Of a DNA stretch of 64,000 bases, positions 26,635 through 35,859 are shown piece by piece (within the stretch, counting starts at the first letter, position 1; each line of letters starts with the position of its first letter). The notes below the pieces were generated by a model. That model did not search any database. It worked only from the letters and a program-made list of their open reading frames with translations, and was not told the DNA's origin. The stretch is from NCBI GenBank assembly GCA_021769555.1, contig JAETSR010000010.1:1-64000 (forward strand). The letters are read 5' to 3'. The DNA is from Clostridiaceae bacterium (GTDB lineage Bacteria > Bacillota > Clostridia > Oscillospirales > Acutalibacteraceae). A program made the position numbers and the translations under genes.

Positions 26635-28164
26635 CTATTCAGCTTGCGGAGCCGGCATTTTTTTCTCAAAGCGGCCTGCCAGACGGTTCACTCCCAGAAA
26701 GCTCCCCATGAAGGCGGCTCCTGATATTGCCGTCTGGACAAAAACCTTTACAAATCCGTTTGATATCATCATATGCTGCGTCAGCAGACGGCCTATGCTC
26801 ACTGCCAAAACCGCGCAAGCCAGCGGAATTATGATATGCGGCCCTATTTGTATTTGCAGGCGGCTCACCTTCATCAGCCGGTGCAGGCTCATGGAGGCGT
26901 TGAATATGGTGCTGAAAAATAGGATGCACACATAGCTCTCCATACCGAAGAACCGCAGAAAGCAGAGCACAAGCACTACGCGTATGAGGGAGTCCGTAAA
27001 GTTATACTTCATTGAGTTGAACTGTTCGTCCAGGCCCTTCAGCAGATTATCCACCACCACGTCAAGATATGTCAGCGGCACAAGGGGAGCCAGCACCCGA
27101 AGGTACTCTCCCGCGCTGCCGCTTCCGTAAAACGCCTGGCCCCAGCTGTCCCCGAAGGCCATGAACAGAGCCGCAAAGAACATGCCGAAAGCCAGCGCCG
27201 CCTGCACCGCCCGGCCAGATATGTACGCCACGGCGTTTTTATGGCTCAGCTCCCGCTCCTTGGCAATTTTAGGTATCAGCAGCGAGGCAAAGGACGTAAG
27301 GAAAGACGACGGAAAATACAGCATTGGCATTGCCATCCCCTGCAAAAGCCCATACTGGGACAGAGACGCCGAATAGCCCAGGCCGTATTTTTGCAGCTCC
27401 CGGGGTATAAGCAGGTTTTCGCCTGTATTCAGCAGGCTTTTGGCGGTAGAGCTGAGAGTGCACGGCAGTGCGATATGCCCAAGTCCGCGGAGAACTCCCT
27501 CGCTCTTCTCCCGCTTGCGGGGAGTGTGCCTGCTTATGCTCCGGCGGTAAGCGCACCAGCTCGCTGTGAATGATACGGCCTCTCCAAGAGTTGAGGCGGC
27601 CATAGCAGCCAGGCACGCGGCTTCAATACTCTGCGGGGCGAACTTCCAGAAGAAAAACACCGTTGCCCCGATGGTGAGTATCTGTTCCAGGGCATCGGAG
27701 ACCGCCGTGGAGAGGGACTCGTCTACGGCCAGGAAATAGCCCTTCATACAGGTGCACATGGACATAAACGGCAGCCCAAGCCCCAGTATCCTCAGGCAGG
27801 GAGCGGCAGAGGCGTCCCCCAGGAATATCCCTGCCGCAAAGTCTGCTGTAAGAAACAGGGTGAGGGCTATGCAGACGCTTATAGAGAGGCAGAATCCAAA
27901 GCATTTTGCCACCACCGAGCGCACCGTCTCCCCCCTGCCCTTTGCAAGGGCCGCTGTCACCATTCTTGTTACCGCAAGGCTTATCCCCGAGGTGGACAGC
28001 GTGACGGTGAGCATGAATATTGAGAAGATAAGCTGATACAGGCCCATGCCCTCAGAGCCTATCCGCTGGGATAAATAGGAGCGGTACCCCATATTCGTGA
28101 CCCTGAGAAAAAGGGACACAAGGGTGAGCAGGGCTCCCTGCAGGAAAAACTTTTTCTTTGTCAT
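26635..28164 (-). CDS. Polysaccharide/lipid flippase, SpoVB/MurJ-like (MOP superfamily)
   Basis: 509 residues with about 14 membrane segments. N-terminal FFLQGALLTLVSLFLRVTNM and YRSYLSQRIGSEGMGLYQL are typical of the stage V sporulation protein B branch, which moves lipid-linked precursors for spore cortex or other wall material. The start at 28164 follows GGAGGGAG; a frame reaching 28377 runs across the divergent promoter region and is rejected. Specific role in sporulation is inferred; a general polysaccharide flippase is the alternative. Confidence 0.85.
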   Translation of the reverse strand: MTKKKFFLQGALLTLVSLFLRVTNMGYRSYLSQRIGSEGMGLYQLIFSIFMLTVTLSTSGISLAVTRMVTAALAKGRGETVRSVVAKCFGFCLSISVCIALTLFLTADFAAGIFLGDASAAPCLRILGLGLPFMSMCTCMKGYFLAVDESLSTAVSDALEQILTIGATVFFFWKFAPQSIEAACLAAMAASTLGEAVSFTASWCAYRRSISRHTPRKREKSEGVLRGLGHIALPCTLSSTAKSLLNTGENLLIPRELQKYGLGYSASLSQYGLLQGMAMPMLYFPSSFLTSFASLLIPKIAKERELSHKNAVAYISGRAVQAALAFGMFFAALFMAFGDSWGQAFYGSGSAGEYLRVLAPLVPLTYLDVVVDNLLKGLDEQFNSMKYNFTDSLIRVVLVLCFLRFFGMESYVCILFFSTIFNASMSLHRLMKVSRLQIQIGPHIIIPLACAVLAVSIGRLLTQHMMISNGFVKVFVQTAISGAAFMGSFLGVNRLAGRFEKKMPAPQAE

Positions 28165-28213
28165 GGGGCTACTCCCTCCAGGCAGTATATACGGTAAAGA
28201 TTTGAGAAAAAGA

Positions 28214-28242
28214 TTGACAAAAAAACACGCCGGGTATAAAAT
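28214..28242 (+). promoter_or_regulatory. Sigma-A promoter of the prmA-cupin-GNAT operon
   Basis: TTGACA (28214-28219), 17-base spacer, TAAAAT (28237-28242), about 45 bases before prmA. Confidence 0.75.
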
Positions 28243-28287
28243 AGCTATCAAACTAAAGGAAAAAAACAGCAGAAAAGAGTGGAGCGT

Positions 28288-29217
28288 ATGAGCGAAAGCT
28301 GGACCGAGATAAAAATAACAGTGCCTTCGGAAAAGGCAGACCTCGCCGGAGACATCGCCAATATGACGGTGCCTCATGGTATCTATATTGAGGATTACTC
28401 CGATTTAGAAGAAAAAGCCATGGAAATAGCCCATATAGACCTGATAGACGAGGAACTGCTGGCAAAAGACCGCACGAAGGCCATAGTGCACGTTTATATC
28501 AGCCCTGAGGACAATCCCGCCGAGGCCGTCTCTTTCCTCCAAGAACGCCTGGGCTCATGCGGCGTAGAATATAGCATTGACCGTGAGTCCTGTGCCATGG
28601 ACGACTGGCTCAATAACTGGAAGAAATATTTTAAGCCTATCCCTGTGGGTAATAAGCTGATGATTCGGCCCGTCTGGGAGGAGGACTTCGACAGCATGGG
28701 CCGCGCCGTTCTCAACCTGGAACCGGGACTTGCCTTCGGCACCGGGACCCATGAGACCACCCGCCTGTGTATGGAACTGATTGAAGAATACCTGCCCGCC
28801 GGCGCCGATTTCCTTGACGTAGGCTGCGGCAGCGGCATACTTTCCGTGGCGGCGCTGCTGCTGGGCGCTGATTCCGCTGTTGGCGTGGATATTGACCCGC
28901 TGGCAGTTAAAACAGCTGTCGAAAATGCCCGGCTGAACGGAGTAGAGGACAGGTTTACCGGTATCTGCGGCAATCTTGCGGACAAGGTGTCCGGAAAATA
29001 TCAGGTGATAGCCGCAAATATCGTAGCCGACATAGTAATAGAGCTGAGCCGCTCTATGCCGGAGTTTCTGGCGTCGGACGGAGTTTATATTATCAGCGGC
29101 ATTATAGACACCCGCGAGCAGGATGTTCTTGACGCTCTCGAGGGCAGATTTACCGTCATTGAGCGCAGGACAGAGCGCGGCTGGATAGCTATGGCTCTAA
29201 AACTCAAAAAGGAGTAA
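28288..29217 (+). CDS. prmA: Ribosomal protein L11 methyltransferase
   Basis: 309 residues. N-terminal L11-recognition domain (about 1-100) and a C-terminal class I methyltransferase with FLDVGCGSGILSVAA, AVGVDIDPLAVKTA and IAANIVADI (the Asn-containing motif of this family), plus the upstream GLAFGTGTHETTRLC signature. It methylates lysines of L11. The ATG at 28288 is used; a GTG three codons earlier is also in frame, but the ATG gives the family-like start. First gene of a three-gene operon with cupin and acetyltransferase genes. Confidence 0.95.
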   Translation: MSESWTEIKITVPSEKADLAGDIANMTVPHGIYIEDYSDLEEKAMEIAHIDLIDEELLAKDRTKAIVHVYISPEDNPAEAVSFLQERLGSCGVEYSIDRESCAMDDWLNNWKKYFKPIPVGNKLMIRPVWEEDFDSMGRAVLNLEPGLAFGTGTHETTRLCMELIEEYLPAGADFLDVGCGSGILSVAALLLGADSAVGVDIDPLAVKTAVENARLNGVEDRFTGICGNLADKVSGKYQVIAANIVADIVIELSRSMPEFLASDGVYIISGIIDTREQDVLDALEGRFTVIERRTERGWIAMALKLKKE

Positions 29218-29222
29218 AGCAT

Positions 29223-29591
29223 ATGGAATTTATCGGCAGAGACAGTATCACCTCCCTGAGCAACCCGGGCGTTGTGTCACGCCAGCTGCTCAATCCCGAC
29301 AATTCATCAAGCGCCCGGGTCACCGTTACAGAGGTACATTTGGAGCCGGGAGCATTTCAGCCAAGGCATATCCATGAACATTCGGAGCAGATATGGTACG
29401 CCCTGCAGGGCTCCAGCAGGCTGCTGCTTGATGGCGGCACTGAGCGGGAGTTTCAGGCCGGGGATGTGGTCCGTTTTGAGGACGGCGATGTCCACGGACT
29501 GCAAAACGGCGGTGAAGGGGAATTTGTCTACCTGTCCGTCACCGCGCCGCCCATACACTTTGGGTACGCATATCAGGACAAAAAACAGTAA
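29223..29591 (+). CDS. Small cupin-domain protein
   Basis: 122 residues forming one cupin barrel. Motif 1 is PRHIHEHSEQIWYALQG (two His and a Glu for metal) and motif 2 is AGDVVRFEDGDVHGLQN (final His). Such single-domain cupins bind small molecules or metal and are hard to assign; members include isomerases, dioxygenases and sensors. It follows prmA by five bases with an AAAAGGAG site and is therefore in its operon. Confidence 0.85.
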   Translation: MEFIGRDSITSLSNPGVVSRQLLNPDNSSSARVTVTEVHLEPGAFQPRHIHEHSEQIWYALQGSSRLLLDGGTEREFQAGDVVRFEDGDVHGLQNGGEGEFVYLSVTAPPIHFGYAYQDKKQ

Positions 29592-29609
29592 AAAAGGAGT
29601 GTAGAAACC

Positions 29610-30671
29610 GTGAAAGTCACACTGGAAACAGACCGTCTGCGTCTGCGCACCTGGACCATGGACGACCTGCAAGACTTCTATAACTACGCGAGAAACCCGG
29701 ACGTGGGCCCATGGGCGGGCTGGGAGCCACATAAGAGCATTGAGGTTTCCCGGGAAATACTCAGCCGCTGGGTCAATAATACTGACGGGAATGACCTTGA
29801 ACTGGCCTTGGAGGACAAGGCCAGCGGCAGGGTAATCGGCTCTATCGGCATTGAGTCCGACGGACATAGGCCTAATGTTGAAAGCTGCCGGAACCTGGGG
29901 TATATCCTTGGCAAGGATTATTGGGGGCAGGGCCTCATGACCGAGGCGGTCCGCGCCGCCGTAGACTATGCCTTCCGGGTGCTGAAGCTGCGCCTGCTGA
30001 CTGTAAACCATTACACAATAAATGAGCGCTCCCGCCGGGTGATAGAGAAATCCGGCTTTGTGTATGAAGGCACTTTACGCTCCGGGAGCGTAATCTATAA
30101 CGGCGAGGAACGCGACCTGTGCTGCTACTCCATGCGCGCCTGGGAGTACTGGGCTATACGTGCAAAAGAGGCCGGATTCTCATTGGAGCTTCCGGAGGAT
30201 ATCGAACGCGATGAGCTTGAGGCTATGCAGAAGGAATTTGTTGATATTGACAAGGACGTTACCCCCTTTGGCCTGGACCCAAAGGATATGAGCTTTGAGC
30301 GCTGGATGGAGCGCAATATTGCCTGGCGCGTCTTTGTGCCGAAGCCAGCCTATGCAAAGGCCACGCTGTACATCCTCACCAGCTCTCAGACCGGCCCTGC
30401 AGGAGCCCTTGACCTGAGGCATTACCTCACCGAGCGGCTTCTGAATGGCGGCGGCAACATAGGCTACGGCATACGCCCATGCCAGCGGAGAAAGGGTTTC
30501 GCGCCGTATATGCTTGGCCTTGGTATAGAGAAAGCTAAGGCTATGGGGCTTGATAAAGTTCTGATTTGCTGCGACGACGACAACCCCGCTTCTGCTTACA
30601 CCATTGAGGACTGCGGCGGCAGGCTGGAAAACGTGATTGACGGCCTTCGGCGCTATTGGGTAACGATATAA
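29610..30671 (+). CDS. Tandem GNAT acetyltransferase fusion
   Basis: 353 residues made of two acetyltransferase units. The first (about 1-170) is RimJ/RimL-like: TDRLRLRTWTMDD, GYILGKDYWGQGLMTEAV (acetyl-CoA loop) and NERSRRVIEKSGFVYEG. The second (about 185-353) has IGYGIRPCQRRKGFAPYMLGLGIEKAKAMG as its acetyl-CoA loop and DNPASAYTIEDCGG. Single-domain proteins of each type are common; the fusion in one chain is less so. Substrate unknown. It ends the prmA operon before a strong terminator. Confidence 0.88.
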   Translation: MKVTLETDRLRLRTWTMDDLQDFYNYARNPDVGPWAGWEPHKSIEVSREILSRWVNNTDGNDLELALEDKASGRVIGSIGIESDGHRPNVESCRNLGYILGKDYWGQGLMTEAVRAAVDYAFRVLKLRLLTVNHYTINERSRRVIEKSGFVYEGTLRSGSVIYNGEERDLCCYSMRAWEYWAIRAKEAGFSLELPEDIERDELEAMQKEFVDIDKDVTPFGLDPKDMSFERWMERNIAWRVFVPKPAYAKATLYILTSSQTGPAGALDLRHYLTERLLNGGGNIGYGIRPCQRRKGFAPYMLGLGIEKAKAMGLDKVLICCDDDNPASAYTIEDCGGRLENVIDGLRRYWVTI

Positions 30672-30674
30672 AAC

Positions 30675-30713
30675 AAAATGTCCTGGGAGCTGTTAAACTC
30701 CCAGGACATTTTT
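30675..30713. terminator. Bidirectional Rho-independent terminator
   Basis: Fifteen-base perfect stem, AAAATGTCCTGGGAG (30675-30689) with its complement (30698-30712), 8-base loop, T run after. Lies between the convergent GNAT and hydrolase genes. Confidence 0.94.
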
Positions 30714-30720
30714 AGTAAAG

Positions 30721-31416
30721 TCAAATATTTTTCAGATACCAGTCATGTACAATTTCGCCGTCGCCATCACCCATAAACGCATGCTCGCTTCCCGGCGCTA
30801 CCGTCAAATCACATCCAAAGGTCTTTGAAAACCTCTGCATAACATCCTCAGACTGAAACCAGTCTTTCCCGCCACACAGAATGGCGGTTGGAATGTTCCA
30901 CTCTGTAATGGGGTTTTCCTTTACAAACTGATAATAGTCCCAGCGCAAAGGGTCAATCGGGTTTGAAACTTCGCCTTTCTCACGAAGTTCCTCCTCGGTT
31001 ACAGAGAACTGTGCCATCATTTTCCTGACCAAATGCTCCATATCAACGATTGGAGACTGGAAAAGACACTTTTTGATAGGCAGCTTCTTGTAGGCGTGAA
31101 GACTAAAGAAAGCGCCTAAGCTAGAACTGTAAAGGCATACTGCTTTCCAGCGCTTAAAGGCATATCCTGCAATAAGCTTTAGGTCTTTTACTCCATTCCA
31201 AATGTCACAGCGGTACTCATAATTTTCTGAACGCTCGCCGTGCTCCGGGAGGTCAAAACTCAGGGTTTGATATCCCTTCGTCTCCGCGGTAGCCGCGAAG
31301 TCCTCGGCAAACTCTTTGCGAGACATCTTACCATGAACATGAATATAAACTTTATCTGACTCTTTCCCCCAAATGATAGAGGGAATACTGCAAATTTTTA
31401 TATCTTGTCTCTCCAT
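30721..31416 (-). CDS. Alpha/beta hydrolase
   Basis: 231 residues, cytoplasmic. Signs are VYIHVHGKMSR (oxyanion region), SFDLPEHGERS, the nucleophile-elbow-like LYSSSLGAFFS (Ser), PTAILCGGKDWF (Asp) and PGSEHAFMG (His). It looks like a carboxylesterase or lipase-like enzyme; substrate unknown. The ATG at 31416 follows AGAAGGG, seven bases after the glnS stop, so the gene probably rides on the glnS transcript. Confidence 0.8.
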   Translation of the reverse strand: MERQDIKICSIPSIIWGKESDKVYIHVHGKMSRKEFAEDFAATAETKGYQTLSFDLPEHGERSENYEYRCDIWNGVKDLKLIAGYAFKRWKAVCLYSSSLGAFFSLHAYKKLPIKKCLFQSPIVDMEHLVRKMMAQFSVTEEELREKGEVSNPIDPLRWDYYQFVKENPITEWNIPTAILCGGKDWFQSEDVMQRFSKTFGCDLTVAPGSEHAFMGDGDGEIVHDWYLKNI

Positions 31417-31423
31417 AACCCTT

Positions 31424-33118
31424 CTATTTTCCTGGCTTAAAGCCATCCTTAAGCTTTACCGAGCGGTTGAATACCAGGTTCCCAGGCTTGCTGTCCCTGC
31501 TGTCAGCACAAAAGTAGCCCTGACGCATGAACTGATAGCTCTCTCCCGGCTTGGCGCCGGCCAATGAAGCCTCCGCTTTACAGCCGGTGAGCACCTCTAA
31601 GGAATCCGGGTTCAGATAGTCCAGAAAATCCCCTTCATCCGGGTTTTCTGCTGTGAACAGATTTTCATAAATTCGCACCTCAGCGTCAACTGCGGTTTTG
31701 GCATCCACCCAGTGTAAAGTTGCCCCCTTTACCTTGCGTCCGTCCGCCGGGTCTCCGCCGCGGCTGTCGGGGTCATATTCAGCGGTTATTTCTGTAATAT
31801 TGCCGTTTTCGCCAGCTGTAAAGCCTGTACACTTTACAATATAAGCCCCTTTGAGACGGCATTCCGGCCCATCAGGGTACAGGCGCTTATACTTAGGCAT
31901 TGGTTCCGGAAGGAAGTCCTCGGCCTCTATCCACAGCTCCCGGGAGAAGCTTATCTCCCGGCTGCCATCCTCCGGACGGTTGGGATTGTTCTCAACTGTA
32001 AAGGTCTCTGCCTTGTCAGCTGGATAGTTTGTAATCACCAGCTTCACCGGGTGCAGAACTGCCATCACTCGCTGGGCTGTCATGTTTAAATCCTCACGCA
32101 GGCAGTACTCCAGGAAAGCATATTCAACAGTAGAAGCGGCCTTAGACACGCCGTTCCGCTCAGAAAAGCTTCGTATGGCCCTGGGGGTATATCCACGGCG
32201 GCGCAGACCGCAGATTGTGGGCATACGCGGGTCGTCCCAGCCATCTACATAATTTCCCTCTACCAGCGCTCTGAGCTTGCGCTTACTCATGACTGTATGG
32301 TCTATGCCCAAACGCGCAAACTCAATCTGACGGGGCTTTGAAGGCAGCGTTACATTCTCAATCACCCAGTTATAGAAGGGCCTATGGTCCTCAAACTCCA
32401 AGGAGCATAAGGAGTGGGTAATATTCTCCATTGCGTCCTCGAATGGGTGGGCATAGTCGTACATGGGGTAGATACACCACTTATCGCCGGTCCTATGGTG
32501 CGCGGTATGGTTAATGCGGTATATCACCGGGTCGCGCATGTTGAAGTTGCCTGAGGCCAAATCTATCTTTGCCCTCAGGGTCATGCGCCCGTCCTCAAAC
32601 TCGCCGGCACGCATACGCTTGAACAAATCAAGGCTCTCCTCCCTGGGGCGGTCGCGATACGGGCTTTTGGCAGGGGTAGTCAAATCCCCGCGCATCTCAC
32701 GCATCTGCTCCTGTGAAAGCTCGCAAACGTAGGCAAGCCCTTTCTCTATCAGCTCAACTGCCCCCCGGTACATCTCCTCGAAGTAATCCGAGCCGTAATA
32801 GAAGCGGTCTCCCCAGTCATATCCCAGCCAGTGGATGTCCTCCTTTATGGCGTTCACATATTCAGTATCCTCTTTCGCAGGGTTGGTGTCGTCCATGCGA
32901 AGGTTGCAGATACCGCCGAAACGCTCCGCCGTGCCGAAGTCTACATAAATTGCCTTAGCGTGGCCGATATGCAGGTAGCCGTTCGGCTCGGGAGGGAACC
33001 TGGTGTGCACTTGCATTCCCTCCGTGCGCCCGCCGGGCCCGATATCTTCCTTAATAAATTCATCTATGAAATTTGTGCTGACGACCTCTGTATTCTCGCT
33101 TTTATATTCCTCACTCAT
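31424..33118 (-). CDS. glnS: Glutaminyl-tRNA synthetase
   Basis: 564 residues. Class I synthetase: PPEPNGYLHIGHAKAI (HIGH) and TVMSKRKLRALVEG (KMSKS), then two C-terminal anticodon-binding barrels. It charges tRNA-Gln directly. Many Clostridia instead make Gln-tRNA by the GatCAB route; presence of GlnRS here suggests direct charging, though both routes can coexist and gat genes are not in view. The ATG at 33118 follows AAGGAAA; an earlier start at 33139 is less favoured. It lies 36 bases after gltX and is probably co-transcribed. Confidence 0.96.
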   Translation of the reverse strand: MSEEYKSENTEVVSTNFIDEFIKEDIGPGGRTEGMQVHTRFPPEPNGYLHIGHAKAIYVDFGTAERFGGICNLRMDDTNPAKEDTEYVNAIKEDIHWLGYDWGDRFYYGSDYFEEMYRGAVELIEKGLAYVCELSQEQMREMRGDLTTPAKSPYRDRPREESLDLFKRMRAGEFEDGRMTLRAKIDLASGNFNMRDPVIYRINHTAHHRTGDKWCIYPMYDYAHPFEDAMENITHSLCSLEFEDHRPFYNWVIENVTLPSKPRQIEFARLGIDHTVMSKRKLRALVEGNYVDGWDDPRMPTICGLRRRGYTPRAIRSFSERNGVSKAASTVEYAFLEYCLREDLNMTAQRVMAVLHPVKLVITNYPADKAETFTVENNPNRPEDGSREISFSRELWIEAEDFLPEPMPKYKRLYPDGPECRLKGAYIVKCTGFTAGENGNITEITAEYDPDSRGGDPADGRKVKGATLHWVDAKTAVDAEVRIYENLFTAENPDEGDFLDYLNPDSLEVLTGCKAEASLAGAKPGESYQFMRQGYFCADSRDSKPGNLVFNRSVKLKDGFKPGK

Positions 33119-33154
33119 ATTATTTCCTTCTTTACACATATATTTTTTATCAAA

Positions 33155-34603
33155 TCACGCCAGCTTATCAAGCCCTGCCCTGAGCCTGCACAGAGCCTCT
33201 TCCCTGCCCAGCAGCGTCAATATCTCCATAGCCCCTCCGGGCGTCACAAGGGTGCCCGCTGCCGCAATACGCACCGGCCACAGCAATGTGCCGTTTTTGA
33301 CCTCCAGCCTTTGGGCCAGGCTTATCATCGCCTCGTGAATGGTTTCAAGCTCCCAGCTTGACAGCTGTTCCAGCACATCTATTGCCGCCTCTATCATCTT
33401 CGGCGAATTGTAGAGGTTAGTCTTTGACTTCTTATTTATAAAGAAATCTGCGGGATATCCAGGCAGCTCTTTAAAGAAGCCCAGAAGGCCGGGTATTTCG
33501 TTGAACTTCGTCAGCCTCGCCCTAAGTATGGAATCCAGCACATCCCAGGGCTTTTCCTCGTCCCCAAATACCTCCTTATAGTACGGCATGGCATGAGCAA
33601 GGAAATCCTCGGCGCTCATGGCCTTGATATACTCGCTGTTGAACCAGTTGAGCTTATCATAATCGAACACCGCTGGGGACTTGCTTATGCGGTCCACGGA
33701 GAAATTCTCTACCAGCCCTTGGAGGCTGAATATCTCCTGGTTATCCTTTGGGGCCCAGCCAAGCAGGGCTATATAGTTTGTGATGACCTCAGGCAGGTAG
33801 CCGTCCTGCACAAGCCCCTCGAAGCTGGTGGAGCCGTGGCGCTTTGCCAGCTTTGACGTACTGCCGTCCTCATTGCGGCCCATTATCAGGGGCAGGTGGA
33901 TATAGGTGGGCGGCTGCCAGCCGAAGGCCTCGTAAAGCAGCTGGTACTTGGGGGTTGAGGTCAGGAACTCACTGCCCCGCACCACGTGGGTGATGCCCAT
34001 CAGGTGGTCGTCTATCACATTAGCAAAATTATAGGTGGGGAAGCCGTCGGCCTTTAAAAGCACCTGATCCTCGATCTCCTTGTTCTCAATGGAGATCTCC
34101 CCAAACACCGTGTCCTGAAAGCTGGTGGCCCCGGTAAGCGGCACCTTCTGCCGAATGACATAGGGCACACCCGCGTCTAAAAGCCGCTGGACTTCCTCCT
34201 GGGGGATATCCCGGCAGTGGCGGTCGTAGCCGCCGAAGCCGTCCGCGCTTTTCAGGCTCTCCAGACGTTCCTTGGTGCAGAAACAGTAGTAAGCCTTTCC
34301 CTCTTTCACCAGCTGCTCCGCATAGGGGCGGTAGGTGTCAAGGCGCTGGCTCTGCACATATGGCGCATACGCCCCGCCGATATCCGGGCCCTCGTCGTGC
34401 TTCAGTCCGACCCGCTCCAGGGTGCGGTAGATAACGTCTACGGCTCCTTCAACAAGGCGCTCCTGATCCGTGTCCTCGATGCGCAGGATAAACTGTCCCC
34501 CTTGGCTTTTCGCGGTCAGATAGGCGTACAGTGCCGTGCGCAGGTTGCCCACATGCATGAACCCCGTGGGGCTTGGGGCAAATCTCGTCCTAACATTGCT
34601 CAT
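33155..34603 (-). CDS. gltX: Glutamyl-tRNA synthetase
   Basis: 482 residues. Class I synthetase with FAPSPTGFMHVGNLRTAL (HIGH variant) and STSKLAKRHGS (KMSKS variant), followed by the helical anticodon-binding domain. With GlnRS encoded next, it may act on tRNA-Glu only, but specificity cannot be read from sequence by eye. The ATG at 34603 follows AGAGGGAAG and starts the usual SNVRTRFAPS. Confidence 0.96.
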   Translation of the reverse strand: MSNVRTRFAPSPTGFMHVGNLRTALYAYLTAKSQGGQFILRIEDTDQERLVEGAVDVIYRTLERVGLKHDEGPDIGGAYAPYVQSQRLDTYRPYAEQLVKEGKAYYCFCTKERLESLKSADGFGGYDRHCRDIPQEEVQRLLDAGVPYVIRQKVPLTGATSFQDTVFGEISIENKEIEDQVLLKADGFPTYNFANVIDDHLMGITHVVRGSEFLTSTPKYQLLYEAFGWQPPTYIHLPLIMGRNEDGSTSKLAKRHGSTSFEGLVQDGYLPEVITNYIALLGWAPKDNQEIFSLQGLVENFSVDRISKSPAVFDYDKLNWFNSEYIKAMSAEDFLAHAMPYYKEVFGDEEKPWDVLDSILRARLTKFNEIPGLLGFFKELPGYPADFFINKKSKTNLYNSPKMIEAAIDVLEQLSSWELETIHEAMISLAQRLEVKNGTLLWPVRIAAAGTLVTPGGAMEILTLLGREEALCRLRAGLDKLA

Positions 34604-34678
34604 GGTCTTCCCTCTTTCCACTTCATTAGCTTTTCCTTTTATCATACAATAAACCGGCGCGATTGGCAAGATAAATTT

Positions 34679-34713
34679 AGCCGTCCCGGGTAAAATTTTA
34701 CCACAAGACGGCT
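34679..34713 (-). terminator. Hairpin after the VanY-type peptidase gene
   Basis: Arms AGCCGTC and GACGGCT enclose a perfect inner palindrome GGTAAAATTTTACC. T content on the exit side is scattered (AAATTTATCTT), so termination may be partial. Confidence 0.55.
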
Positions 34714-34735
34714 GTTTACAAAGTTTTTGAGCTTA

Positions 34736-35554
34736 TTACGTGACCCCCTGCTCCTTCAGATACTGGACATACTCCTCAAGACACATATTTAGTTCGTTCA
34801 TCTGCCTGGCGTTTTCAACGCCCACATAGCGGTAATGCCAGCTCTCATTGTCTATGCCGGTGATATCGACTTTATCCGAGCGGTATCGCTGTACAAAGCC
34901 ATAGTCCTCAGCGTGTTCACACAGCCACCTATACGTGTCTGTCTCCTCAAACGCGTCGTCCACATCGTTTAAGTCCACCACGAAGCCCGTATGGTGCTCG
35001 CTGTGCCCCGGGCGGGCTATGGTGCGAAGGGCCAGCTCCCTTGCCTCATCCTCAGACATGCCGTTATTCATGTGCAGCTTTATGTCTCTGTCCAGTATTA
35101 TCTCCTGCTCCTCAACGCTTCTGTAGCCTGAGCATATCCAAAGGCTCACACCATCTTCCTCAGCGGCAAGCATCATGGAGTTCAGCTGGTCATATATTCG
35201 GATATCAACTGTTTCCTCGCCAATAAAGCTTGGGGTCACCTCCCAGTTATCCGGAAGCGGGACCTCGTCGTTCACCAGCACCAGGAACGGGTCGGAAAGC
35301 TGCCGGAAGCTGCTCCCCTGAGTTTCGCCTGCCTGTCCGGCCTGAGCAGTCTGCTGGGCGCCGCTCTCCACCCGGATAGGCGTACCGGCAGCCTGCCGGG
35401 CGGGTATTTCAACGCCGCTGCCCGCAAAGCTCAGGGATATGACCACAGCCGCCATGCAGACGAGCATTGCAACAATAACTACAAGCGCCGCTATAGTTTC
35501 CTTAGACCGCCGCCTCTGCCGTCTTGAGCGCCGGGAAATATTATTTTCTGCCAT
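34736..35554 (-). CDS. VanY-type D-alanyl-D-alanine carboxypeptidase (M15B)
   Basis: 272 residues. An Arg-rich start (SRRSRRQRRRSK) precedes one membrane segment (about 23-48), so the enzyme faces outward. The M15 metallopeptidase domain has ICSGYRSVEEQEIIL, PGHSEHHTGFVVDLND (zinc His and Asp) and ESWHYRYVG (catalytic Glu, zinc His). It trims terminal D-Ala from peptidoglycan stems. The ATG at 35554 is nine bases after GAGGTG; the longer frame from 35737 passes through the promoter. A vancomycin-resistance role is not supported, since no other van genes are present. Confidence 0.9.
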   Translation of the reverse strand: MAENNISRRSRRQRRRSKETIAALVVIVAMLVCMAAVVISLSFAGSGVEIPARQAAGTPIRVESGAQQTAQAGQAGETQGSSFRQLSDPFLVLVNDEVPLPDNWEVTPSFIGEETVDIRIYDQLNSMMLAAEEDGVSLWICSGYRSVEEQEIILDRDIKLHMNNGMSEDEARELALRTIARPGHSEHHTGFVVDLNDVDDAFEETDTYRWLCEHAEDYGFVQRYRSDKVDITGIDNESWHYRYVGVENARQMNELNMCLEEYVQYLKEQGVT

Positions 35555-35594
35555 ATAAGCCATCACCTCTATAATCTTCGCAAGAAGAATATTC

Positions 35595-35624
35595 TTGACA
35601 GAAAAAGACTGCCGGCTGTACAAT
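35595..35624 (+). promoter_or_regulatory. Possible promoter for the amidotransferase-like gene
   Basis: TTGACA (35595-35600), 18-base spacer, TACAAT (35619-35624). It would give a long leader of about 230 bases before 35860, and it overlaps the divergent transcript of the peptidase gene, so it is tentative. Confidence 0.4.
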
Positions 35625-35708
35625 ATAATCATACATCTTTTCTGCCGTACAAAGGTTAGACAGAAAATGCGTAGAAAAGGTAAGCAAAACTTTTCTGTTT
35701 CAAAGCAT

Positions 35709-35737
35709 ATTATAATGTGTAAACGCCCGCAAGTCAA
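35709..35737 (-). promoter_or_regulatory. Promoter of the VanY-type peptidase gene
   Basis: Minus strand: TTGACT (35732-35737), 17-base spacer, TATAAT (35709-35714), about 150 bases before the start codon. The long leader holds no recognised riboswitch. Confidence 0.7.
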
Positions 35738-35859
35738 CTGCTGCTCTGTAAACTTTCCTGCATATGCAAAATAATCGTTCTACAAAATACGACTGTTATT
35801 TACAGGGCGGCACAATATGCTGCAATTTAATCATTTATTTTTACAAAGGAGCGATACAT

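Noticed and set aside
28165-28377. N-terminal extension of the SpoVB-like protein
   Set aside because: It crosses the prmA promoter and start; the ATG at 28164 has a good ribosome site and gives the normal family N terminus.
34736-35554. Vancomycin-resistance gene (VanY)
   Set aside because: VanY-type peptidases are common housekeeping enzymes and no vanHAX or vanRS genes are nearby.
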